A stretch of 64,000 bases of DNA, from positions 62,001 to 126,000 of the forward strand of contig JAEUME010000020.1 of the NCBI GenBank assembly GCA_016793445.1. The letters run 5' to 3'. Below, piece after piece: positions 26,093 to 33,493 of this stretch. The translations under genes and the position numbers were made by a program. This stretch comes from Hyphomicrobium sp. (GTDB taxonomy: Bacteria; Pseudomonadota; Alphaproteobacteria; Rhizobiales; Hyphomicrobiaceae). How positions within the stretch are numbered: the stretch's first letter is position 1; every line of letters starts with the position of its first letter. Under the pieces are notes generated by a model. The model was not told the DNA's origin. It saw only the letters and a list, made by a program, of their open reading frames with translations, and searched no databases.

Positions 26093-27394
26093 TCAACCCT
26101 CGGGGCAAAGTTCAAACGCCTTGTCGAGCGCTTGCGTTTGACTGGGATATTCCCCGACCGTCTGCCCGCCTTGTGCATAAGCGGCGATATAGGCCTCCGC
26201 TTCGCGCTTGGCGGTCTGCTCGTTCACGTCGAGCACGGTGTAATTCACCATATCACCCGTGCTTGCTTTGATGATCATCGCATGCGCGCCGCCATAGCTT
26301 GCCGTCCACACGCGGCACTTGGCCGGAGCAACGGCATTCCTCGTACCTGCGCCAAGCGCCGCGGTCAGCACTTTTTCCGTCGTGGCCGCTTTGGCTGGCT
26401 GCTCGCTGGCGGCTTCTTCCATGGCGGCCTGCGTGGCAGCCGTCTCGGCCGGCGTTTCCGCGGTTTCGTCTTGTTGAGCATTCAGGATCTTGAATGCGGG
26501 TTTGTCGCTGGCTTCCGCCGTCACCGGTTCAGCCGTCTGTGCGGCCTCCTGCGGCGTGATCGAGCTGGCGCCGAGGCTGGAGCGTGCGAACGACCCTGAG
26601 GCTCGGGCCTCGGCAACGGCGCGGCGTGCAAGGTCCGCACCTGCCTTCCCGGTGCGCGCTGCTTGATCTTTCGTGCCCGTAGCGGCATCGGCTACCGATT
26701 TGGCGGTGGTATCCGGATGGACGAGCGCCATCATCTCGGGTTTGGGATCGACGCCGTGGCACAGACCGGAATAGAATGCATCTGCGACGCTCTCGATGTC
26801 GCGGGAATAATTGCGTGAGCCGGGTGCCCACTTCTTGGCGAGCATCGAATAGGTCATGGGACCCTTCACGCTCTTGAACCAGGAATCCAGCACGCCCCAC
26901 TCGCGAACCTTGCGCGTGCGCTCGGCGACCGGACTGTCGACAGGATCGCCCGCGTACAACAGAAGATGTTCAAGGTGGGCTTTGACGCCCGTCGCAACAT
27001 CGGGAAAACTCTCTCCGGGAGCCTTGCGGCCCGTCGCGCCGAGGCCTGCGAAATTGTTCTGGTCAACCGAGACGTCGCCGGTGAATTTCAAGTTGCCCGT
27101 TTCCAGAAGCATCTGGAAGAAGGCGATGTCCCAGCGGATATGCAACTCTTCGCCGATGCGCATGTAATCGGCGGCGATGGCGGAGAACTTTTCAGGCAGT
27201 GCGTTGTTGCGCTGCTCCAGAAAAGCAGTCAGACGGCCGGGCGTCGCGCACGCGGGCACCGGATTGCTGTCCGACAGTTTGACCTGAGGAAGGCTGGCGG
27301 CATAAGCCGACACAGAACAGGCGAGCGCCAAAAAGGCGGTCGCCAAACGGAGCGCAAAACGCGCCCCATAGCGGCACATCATGGTTTCACCCAT
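26093..27394 (-). CDS. Secreted glucosaminidase-domain protein, paralogue 2
   Basis: 433 residues with the same plan as the gene downstream: signal peptide, N-terminal VPACATPGRLTAFLEQRN, a probable catalytic Glu in FFQMLLETGNLKF, QNNFAGLGATGRKAPGESF, an Ala/Glu-rich linker, and the C-terminal domain CRVWTASYGGAHAMIIKA to LDKAFELCPEG with two cysteines. The two genes are clearly a tandem duplication. Peptidoglycan cleavage is expected from the family; the role of the C-terminal domain is unknown. The start could also be four codons downstream. Confidence 0.72.
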   Translation of the reverse strand: MGETMMCRYGARFALRLATAFLALACSVSAYAASLPQVKLSDSNPVPACATPGRLTAFLEQRNNALPEKFSAIAADYMRIGEELHIRWDIAFFQMLLETGNLKFTGDVSVDQNNFAGLGATGRKAPGESFPDVATGVKAHLEHLLLYAGDPVDSPVAERTRKVREWGVLDSWFKSVKGPMTYSMLAKKWAPGSRNYSRDIESVADAFYSGLCHGVDPKPEMMALVHPDTTAKSVADAATGTKDQAARTGKAGADLARRAVAEARASGSFARSSLGASSITPQEAAQTAEPVTAEASDKPAFKILNAQQDETAETPAETAATQAAMEEAASEQPAKAATTEKVLTAALGAGTRNAVAPAKCRVWTASYGGAHAMIIKASTGDMVNYTVLDVNEQTAKREAEAYIAAYAQGGQTVGEYPSQTQALDKAFELCPEG

Positions 27395-27647
27395 AATTAC
27401 GCGACACCCTCAACAGGCGCCATACAGAACCACTTAAGGTTCATAGGCGCTTAACGTTAAAAAAGTGTTGATTGAGCCCCCGTGGCTCGCACGAACAAGG
27501 TCGCTGAGCATTGCGGCGGCATTGAGAAAGTTACGGGGCGGGTGTGAGGCAATCGCATAATCGGCAGCCGGATTTTCGTTGAGCGCCAAGGACAGATTGG
27601 ATCTGCAAGGTGGGCGCCCGTTCGCGCTTTTTGCCTCTTGCGAGACC

Positions 27648-28397
27648 TCACGCGAGGTGCTGGCCGGCATCGAGCGCGATCATCTGACCGGTCATGGAGG
27701 GCGAGGACAGGATGAAGCGCACCGCTGCCGCGATCTCTTGGGGCGAGGGGCCGCGATTCAATAACGTGGCGGACTGTTCCACCGCGAACTGCTCAGGTGT
27801 CTGATGTATGCTTTGCAGTACCGGCCCTGGTCCGATCGCATTGACGCGAATGCGCGGGCTCAGCGCCTGGGCGAGGGTACGCGTCGCCGTCCAAAGGCCA
27901 GCTTTGGAGATCGTGTAGGAGAAGAAGTCGGGCGTCAGCTTCCAAACCCGCTGATCGATGATGTTGATGATGTTGCCCTCCGACTCCGCGGGAAGCGCGC
28001 GCAGCATCGCCTGAGCGAGAAAGACGGGAGCTTTAAGGTTGATGTCCTGGTGAATGTCCCAGGTGACCTCATCGAGCGTCTCGATGGTGTCGAGCATGAA
28101 CTCGGAGGCGTTGTTGACCAGGCAGACGGGTGGCGCGCCAAGTGCGGCTGCGCAGTTCTCCACCAGCTTGCCAACGGCTGAGGCATCGGCAAGGTCCGCC
28201 GCCAGCGCCGCGGCTTTCGCACCCGGCCCCAAAGACTGGATTTGGGCGACGAGATCGTGGGCTTCTTCGGCCGATTTGCGGTAATGGATGGCCACCGACC
28301 AGCCGTGCCGGGCAAGGTCCAAGGCGATGGCCCGGCCGATGCGCCGCGCGGCGCCCGTGATGAGCGCGACATTCGGGGAGGAAGGTGTGGACGACAT
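27648..28397 (-). CDS. Short-chain dehydrogenase/reductase, pteridine-reductase-like
   Basis: 249 residues with the Rossmann NAD(P) motif VALITGAARRIGRAIALDLA, the NNAS motif (CLVNNASEFM) and the catalytic Tyr-Lys pair in FSYTISKAGL. The GAARRIG form with an arginine pair and the loop HYRKSAEEA suggest NADPH use and resemblance to pteridine reductases (FolM type). ATG 28397 fits the family start; an upstream start at 28454 would add 19 residues. Substrate is not proven. Confidence 0.85.
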   Translation of the reverse strand: MSSTPSSPNVALITGAARRIGRAIALDLARHGWSVAIHYRKSAEEAHDLVAQIQSLGPGAKAAALAADLADASAVGKLVENCAAALGAPPVCLVNNASEFMLDTIETLDEVTWDIHQDINLKAPVFLAQAMLRALPAESEGNIINIIDQRVWKLTPDFFSYTISKAGLWTATRTLAQALSPRIRVNAIGPGPVLQSIHQTPEQFAVEQSATLLNRGPSPQEIAAAVRFILSSPSMTGQMIALDAGQHLA

Positions 28398-28574
28398 GCG
28401 GCCGGTCCGTGCTGAGGGGTGGCAACTCAGAAACTGTACGAGGGCGGAAGTCAACCAGGATCAACGCCGGGATTACAACAGAAGGATCACGCCGCGACAT
28501 GGAACGTCTCGCTGCGGGCTTTCCATTCGCGCCGCGGCCGCAGAGCGCAAATTTTCCCCATCGGTGGTGCTGGT

Positions 28575-29414
28575 ATGTCTTGCGGCAGGAGCCATGCGCG
28601 CCGGATATTGGGCGTCACGCGAATCGCTCAAAGGATCCGAGCAGCCGTGTTGGCTCCCATTGTACTCATCTTCGGCATGATCGGCCTGACGGTGGCCGCC
28701 ATCGTTTACGTGGTCTTGCCAGGGCTGGAGCGTCCGCGCACGGTCGTTCTTGCAGCCGAACCCGATACGCCCAAGCCCTTCGGTCCATCGATGGCCTGGA
28801 TCGCCGTGCGCACACAGGACACCGCGCGGGTAGCAAATCTGCTGGGGCTCGCCCCGCTGCTGGAGGCCAACTGGGACGCGGGCATCGGGACTGTCTACGA
28901 TCCGGTATTGTCTGACGGGCACGTATTCATATCCCCGCCTGTGAAGGGATGGACCTTCGTCGCAGGGGTTCCATTGCCTTTGCCGGCCGGGCGCGCGTTC
29001 ATCGACAAATTGACGCCGCTGCTTGCGCACCTGTCCAGTCAGTTCCGCGACGTTCAATACTTCGCCGCGTTCCCGGAAGTCGATTTCTACGCCTGGGCGC
29101 GACTGGAACGGGGGCGTATCGTGCGGGCTTTCGCCATCGGCGAGGAGGGCGTGATCTGGGACCGCGGCCGCCTGTCGCCGCAGGAGCGTGCACTGGGGTT
29201 GAAGCTGTACGAAGTGCGCGGCATCCGCGCCCGTAAAGGAGATGCGGGCGAGGGGATCATTCTGCATCCCACGCAAGAGCAGGTGTTGCACCTGGCGTGC
29301 GGGTGGAGCCTCGATCCTTCCATGCTCGACAAGATCGAAGGTCCTGCCGGCATCGGAGCTGTGGCGCGCGCTCCTTCAGCGTGGCGCAGCGAGCGCATTC
29401 GCAATGCGGCCTAG
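28575..29414 (+). CDS. Single-span membrane protein of unknown function
   Basis: About 279 residues from the ATG at 28575. One membrane segment, APIVLIFGMIGLTVAAIVYVVL, lies near residues 28-50, followed by a soluble domain containing PSMAWIAVRTQDTARVANLL and DVQYFAAFPEVDFYAWARL, which alternates strands and helices. No ribosome site decides the start; GTG near 28647, just before the membrane segment, is also possible. I do not recognise the family. It is divergent from the SDR gene. Confidence 0.55.
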   Translation: MSCGRSHARRILGVTRIAQRIRAAVLAPIVLIFGMIGLTVAAIVYVVLPGLERPRTVVLAAEPDTPKPFGPSMAWIAVRTQDTARVANLLGLAPLLEANWDAGIGTVYDPVLSDGHVFISPPVKGWTFVAGVPLPLPAGRAFIDKLTPLLAHLSSQFRDVQYFAAFPEVDFYAWARLERGRIVRAFAIGEEGVIWDRGRLSPQERALGLKLYEVRGIRARKGDAGEGIILHPTQEQVLHLACGWSLDPSMLDKIEGPAGIGAVARAPSAWRSERIRNAA

Positions 29415-29443
29415 TTCAAGCCCCTAAGCGAACGTTTCCGACC

Positions 29444-29593
29444 TCATCCCGGCCGAGCGGTAGCGAACGCCGGGACCTAGAGGGCTTTGGGTTGGTTATT
29501 GCCGCGAGATGTTTTGCGCTTCGCACTGATGCGCTGGGTCCCGGGTCTGCGCTCCGCCCGGATTGCATCCGGCTTCGCTTGCCCGGGATGACA
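29444..29593. repeat. 150-bp intergenic repeat, copy 1
   Basis: Begins TCATCCCGGCCGAGCGG and ends GCCCGGGATGACA, so its ends are inverted repeats. It is nearly identical to 29634-29783 (same length, few differences near the middle and end). Related shorter copies lie at 55252-55289 and 56421-56520. Confidence 0.9.
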
Positions 29594-29633
29594 TGCGTGT
29601 TGCCATCCCCGGCCGCGCGTTTTTCTTTCCTTG

Positions 29634-29783
29634 TCATCCCGGCCGAGCGGTAGCGAACGCCGGGACCTAGAGGGCTTTGGGTTGGTTATTGCCGTGAGAT
29701 GATTTGCGCTTCGCACTGATGCGCTGGGTCCCGGGTCTGCGCTCCGCCCGGACTTCATCCGTGCTGGCTTGCCCGGGATGACA
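29634..29783. repeat. 150-bp intergenic repeat, copy 2
   Basis: Direct copy of 29444-29593 with a period of 190 bases. Differences cluster at about 29696-29703 and 29755-29770. The 40 bases between the copies are unrelated to the repeat ends. No coding function is seen. Confidence 0.9.
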
Positions 29784-29794
29784 CGGTGATGCGC

Positions 29795-30925
29795 TTAGTC
29801 CATATCGAGCTTGAGGTCAGCGGGCTGCAGCGTGCCGAAGTCCATGACCGGCTCGGCGGCGGCTTCCGTCTCGACCGCAGGCGGTGATTCGACCCGCGTC
29901 GTGTCAACAGCCGTTCCGCCTGTCCAGGCGACGGGATCCTGCAGGCGCGGGCGCAGGGCAAGGCGATCCGCGCGGCGGTTGAACCCTGAGTCGCGCAAAC
30001 CCGTCACGGCTTCTTCGGCGCATGCGGCCGGGGCGGTCGTGCCCGCAGCCCGATTGAGCGCGAGTGTCATGCACACAGTTTCGGCGGACGGCGCAGGGCC
30101 AGTCGCGGCGGTGCCTGACAGACTGGCCGCGAGCTTCGGTGCCTCTACAGGGGCCGTCGATGCGACGTCGGTGGCGGCGGGTTCCTTGACGGCGACCTTG
30201 GGCGTTTTCTGAGACGGTGCTCTGGCGGCAACCGGACCGCCGCGCGTGATGGCCCGCGTATCGCTTGCATTGAGCACGACATCGGACATGAACGTCCAGA
30301 AGCCGACGACATGCCATGCCAGCATTCCGGCCATGAACCCCAGTCCACCCCACACGAGAGGTGTCCAGTCGCGCCGCGTGCGTGCAAAAGCTGGATCATT
30401 GGGCTCACCCGCAACGGCAGACCGCGCGGGGCGCGCCTTCAGATCGGCGGTTGGCGCGGCGTCCGGCGCCCGCGGTGCGACGTTGAGCAGTGGCGGCGTC
30501 GCCGTCACGGCAACCTCAGGCACCGGATCATCAGGCGTTTTTGGCGGCGCGACCTGAAGCGGCTCGGTAGCCGGCGCAGCGTGAGTAGCGCGGCCTGGAA
30601 GCGGTGGTGGATGCTGATCATATGTGTGCGCCGCATCCTGCGGGCCGCGCAAGGCCGCAGCTGACAGCGCGGGAGGCGCTACGACACTGTGCTTGGGCGC
30701 GAAAGGTACAGTCTCTCGCCCGGCACGCAGAACGTCGCGTCCGTCGGCGGCCAAGTTGCTGGTGTGCTCGTCCAGAGCGATCGAGAACGCTTCAGCATCG
30801 GCGTCAACGGACAGATCGTAAACGGCGCGAGCGTCGCCGCCAGTTTGCGCTATCAGGTACGGCTGCGTCGCGTTGGAACGCCGCTGTGGGAATGGCCAGA
30901 TCTGATCGAGATCGACGTCGCGCAT
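29795..30925 (-). CDS. Membrane-anchored protein with proline/alanine-rich flanks, unknown function
   Basis: 376 residues. A cytoplasmic N-terminal half (MRDVDLDQIWPF, then a Pro/Ala-rich stretch) leads to one membrane span at about 192-215 (WGGLGFMAGMLAWHVVGFWTF), and then a disordered C-terminal part with a small possible cysteine pair (VCMTLAL and CAEEAV). I recognise no family. The start ATG has only a weak ribosome site. The 3' end abuts the repeat pair. Confidence 0.6.
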   Translation of the reverse strand: MRDVDLDQIWPFPQRRSNATQPYLIAQTGGDARAVYDLSVDADAEAFSIALDEHTSNLAADGRDVLRAGRETVPFAPKHSVVAPPALSAAALRGPQDAAHTYDQHPPPLPGRATHAAPATEPLQVAPPKTPDDPVPEVAVTATPPLLNVAPRAPDAAPTADLKARPARSAVAGEPNDPAFARTRRDWTPLVWGGLGFMAGMLAWHVVGFWTFMSDVVLNASDTRAITRGGPVAARAPSQKTPKVAVKEPAATDVASTAPVEAPKLAASLSGTAATGPAPSAETVCMTLALNRAAGTTAPAACAEEAVTGLRDSGFNRRADRLALRPRLQDPVAWTGGTAVDTTRVESPPAVETEAAAEPVMDFGTLQPADLKLDMD

Positions 30926-31037
30926 GCCTCAGCCTGAGAATCGTTCGCTCGAGTGTGCGCACAATGGACCCCGCCAGCAAGCACGCCAGCACATCTTGCG
31001 CGCGGCAGGCCATGTTTTCCACAAGGCCCGGGTTTGC

Positions 31038-31868
31038 TCACAAGCGGCGTTCGTAGGTATCCATGCGCGGAGCGGGGAGCGGATTGGCGCGTGGCGAATC
31101 GAATCGCGAGGCAGGTGCTCCGTTATCATCGCGCGCCGTCGAGCGGACGGGGGGCACGAACATGCGTGCTGCCGAGCACATCCGCCGTTGATCCTCGTTC
31201 GACCCGCAAGCCTGCAACTGCCCCGCTTTGGAAAAGCAGATGCGCACCTCCTTGAGGCGGTTGCCTTGTCCGCCACAGACGATGGCAAAGTTCTCAGGCT
31301 TCAAGCTGGGATTGGCCCGCATGAGTTCGCTTGCAAGATCGCGCGGCGAAACGGTCTGCTGTTCGAAGGGATTGAGGTAATCCTGCGGGATCCGGATGGA
31401 ACGGAACAACCGCCGCGCCAGATTGAAGTAAGCATCCGGAGAAAGACCGGAGCAGGTGCCGTGCTTGCGGTACTCGTGAATGACAAGGCGGGGGCTCGGC
31501 ATGATGTCGAGCATGCTGTCGATCAGCGGTTGGGGTACGAACGGTCGCCGGGGTGTGCGGCAGTCTTGCGGCCAGCCGCGATCGTATTGCGGCCACAGAC
31601 CATGCAACACGAAATTGAAGCGGCGGCCATCGCGACGATTGCATTGCAGATCATCATCGCTTTCGGCGCAATAGGTCGGGCTCCACGACAGCACGAGCGC
31701 ATAATAGTCGAACTGACCGGCGACGTTGCGCTGGCCATCGTCACCGCGGCCAAAGCGGCTTTCGCGCTGCTGGCCGTAGCGGTCTTGATACTGCGCATTT
31801 GCTATGGTCGCGGTTGCGGCGAACATAAGAACTGCGGCCAGAATGCGCTGAAGGACCATGAAGAGCAT
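31038..31868 (-). CDS. Secreted ribonuclease T2 family protein
   Basis: Periplasmic or secreted endoribonuclease. Both catalytic segments of RNase T2 are intact: CAS-1 FVLHGLWPQYDRG and CAS-2 IHEYRKHGTCSGL, each with its catalytic His. Six or more cysteines in the mature part suit disulfides. ATG 31868 has AAGGA nine bases upstream and gives a signal peptide ending TIANA; a TTG at 31892 is less likely. The C-terminal tail of about 40 residues is low-complexity. Confidence 0.88.
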   Translation of the reverse strand: MLFMVLQRILAAVLMFAATATIANAQYQDRYGQQRESRFGRGDDGQRNVAGQFDYYALVLSWSPTYCAESDDDLQCNRRDGRRFNFVLHGLWPQYDRGWPQDCRTPRRPFVPQPLIDSMLDIMPSPRLVIHEYRKHGTCSGLSPDAYFNLARRLFRSIRIPQDYLNPFEQQTVSPRDLASELMRANPSLKPENFAIVCGGQGNRLKEVRICFSKAGQLQACGSNEDQRRMCSAARMFVPPVRSTARDDNGAPASRFDSPRANPLPAPRMDTYERRL

Positions 31869-31929
31869 GCGCGTCGTATCTTTCCTATTCAAACGGAGCG
31901 CCTGTTAGATAGGGCCGGCACGATAAGGG

Positions 31930-33342
31930 TCAATTGCGGCCACTTCTGCCATTGGCAAAGGCCGCGAGAATTCTCGCCCACGAGCGGGCGCCCTTCTTGA
32001 AGCTTGTGAGATTGTATTTCTCGTTGGGGGAGTGAATGCGATCGTCGTCCAGGCCAAAGCCGATCAGCAGGCTGTCCATGCCCAGGCTGTCACGGAACGC
32101 GGAGACGATGGGGATGGAAGCTCCGCAGCCCATCAGCACCGCAGGCTTGCCCCATTCGGCCTCCAGCGCGCGCGCCGCCGCCTTCATGGCGGGACCGCCC
32201 GTATCGAAACTGATGCCGGCCGAGCCGCGGCCATCGAGCCACTCCGCCCTGCAGTCCGGCGGCAGGACACGTTCGACGTAATCGCGAACGGCGGCCAGGA
32301 CTTGATCGGGATCCTGGCCGGGCACGAGGCGACAGGTGATCTTCACCGAAGCCCGGGAAGGAATGATCGTCTTCGAGCCGGCGCCCTGGTAGCCGCCGGT
32401 CACGCCGTTGAATTCCAGCGTCGGCCGTGACCACAGTTGCTCGATGAGTGTGCGATCCTTCTCCCCTGCCGGTGTCGCCAGGCCGACCGCCCCGAGGAAA
32501 GCTTCGCCCGAAAGGCCGATGGCCTTCCATTGCGCGAGCTGTTCTGGCGCTGGCTCCTTCACGCGGTCATAGAATCCGGGCACCGCCACGCGGCCCCGAT
32601 CGTCGTGCAGAGCTGCCATGACGTGCGCAAGGGCACGGATCGGATTGGTCGCCGGACCGCCGTAGATGCCCGAATGCAAGTCCCGCGAGGGGCCGTGAAT
32701 GATAAGCTCGCAACCGGCAAGTCCGCGCAGCATGGTGATGATGGCGGGCGTGTCCTTGTCCCACTGGCCGGTGTCGCACACGAAAACGAAGTCCGCCTTC
32801 AGCTCCGCGCCGTGGCTTTCCAGGAACGCAGGCAGAGAGGCTGAGCCGCATTCCTCCTCCCCCTCGATGAGCACCGATACGGCGATGGGCAATTCTCCCG
32901 CAACGGCCTTCCAGGCGCGGAACGCCTCCATGAAGGTCATGAGCTGGCCCTTGTTGTCCTCCGCGCCGCGCGCAACGACGATCGTGCCGTTGTCAGGATC
33001 CTGCGCCAGTTTCGGCTCGAAGGGAGGACTGGTCCAAAGCTCCAGAGGATCGGCGGGCTGTACGTCATAGTGCCCGTAGAACAGCACGTGCGGTATACCC
33101 GCTGGCCGCTCGGTGCGGTCGTGCGCCACGACCATCGGATGGCCGGACGTCTCGACCACTTTCGCCTGCGCAAAGCCGATATCGCGCAATTGAGCCGCGC
33201 ACCACTGCGCCGCCTTCGTGCATTGCGCCTTGTAACCGGGGTCGGCCGAAACACTCTCGATCCTCAGCAACTCGAACAGGCGCGACAAACCCGCCTCGCT
33301 GGTCTTGTCGAGGGTATCGAGAACGGCTGGCAGCTTGCTCAT
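31930..33342 (-). CDS. M20 family metallopeptidase (dipeptidase-like)
   Basis: 470 residues matching the M20/ArgE/DapE family, in particular dipeptidases. Metal motifs: VLFYGHYDVQPADPLELW (His and Asp), GAEDNKGQLMTF (Asp), EGEEECGS (catalytic and metal Glu) and VFVCDTGQWDKD. The start ATG 33342 gives the expected N-terminus; the frame is open 59 codons further up without support. Role is likely peptide breakdown in the cytosol. Divergent from ppdK, with the starts 152 bases apart. Confidence 0.87.
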   Translation of the reverse strand: MSKLPAVLDTLDKTSEAGLSRLFELLRIESVSADPGYKAQCTKAAQWCAAQLRDIGFAQAKVVETSGHPMVVAHDRTERPAGIPHVLFYGHYDVQPADPLELWTSPPFEPKLAQDPDNGTIVVARGAEDNKGQLMTFMEAFRAWKAVAGELPIAVSVLIEGEEECGSASLPAFLESHGAELKADFVFVCDTGQWDKDTPAIITMLRGLAGCELIIHGPSRDLHSGIYGGPATNPIRALAHVMAALHDDRGRVAVPGFYDRVKEPAPEQLAQWKAIGLSGEAFLGAVGLATPAGEKDRTLIEQLWSRPTLEFNGVTGGYQGAGSKTIIPSRASVKITCRLVPGQDPDQVLAAVRDYVERVLPPDCRAEWLDGRGSAGISFDTGGPAMKAAARALEAEWGKPAVLMGCGASIPIVSAFRDSLGMDSLLIGFGLDDDRIHSPNEKYNLTSFKKGARSWARILAAFANGRSGRN

Positions 33343-33493
33343 GGTTATTTGTATCTTCCGTCTTGAACTTCCGGTTGGCGCTTGGCTACGACGCGCCTCG
33401 TTGAGGTGGCACATATACACTTTTGCCCGGCCCGCCATTGTGGCAAGTATCGCCGGCCTGCATAAGGCGCTGCAAGGAGGCCCGCGAGCTCTG

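Noticed and set aside
29416..29758. Short frames inside the 150-bp repeats
   Set aside because: They arise from the repeat itself and recur in both copies.
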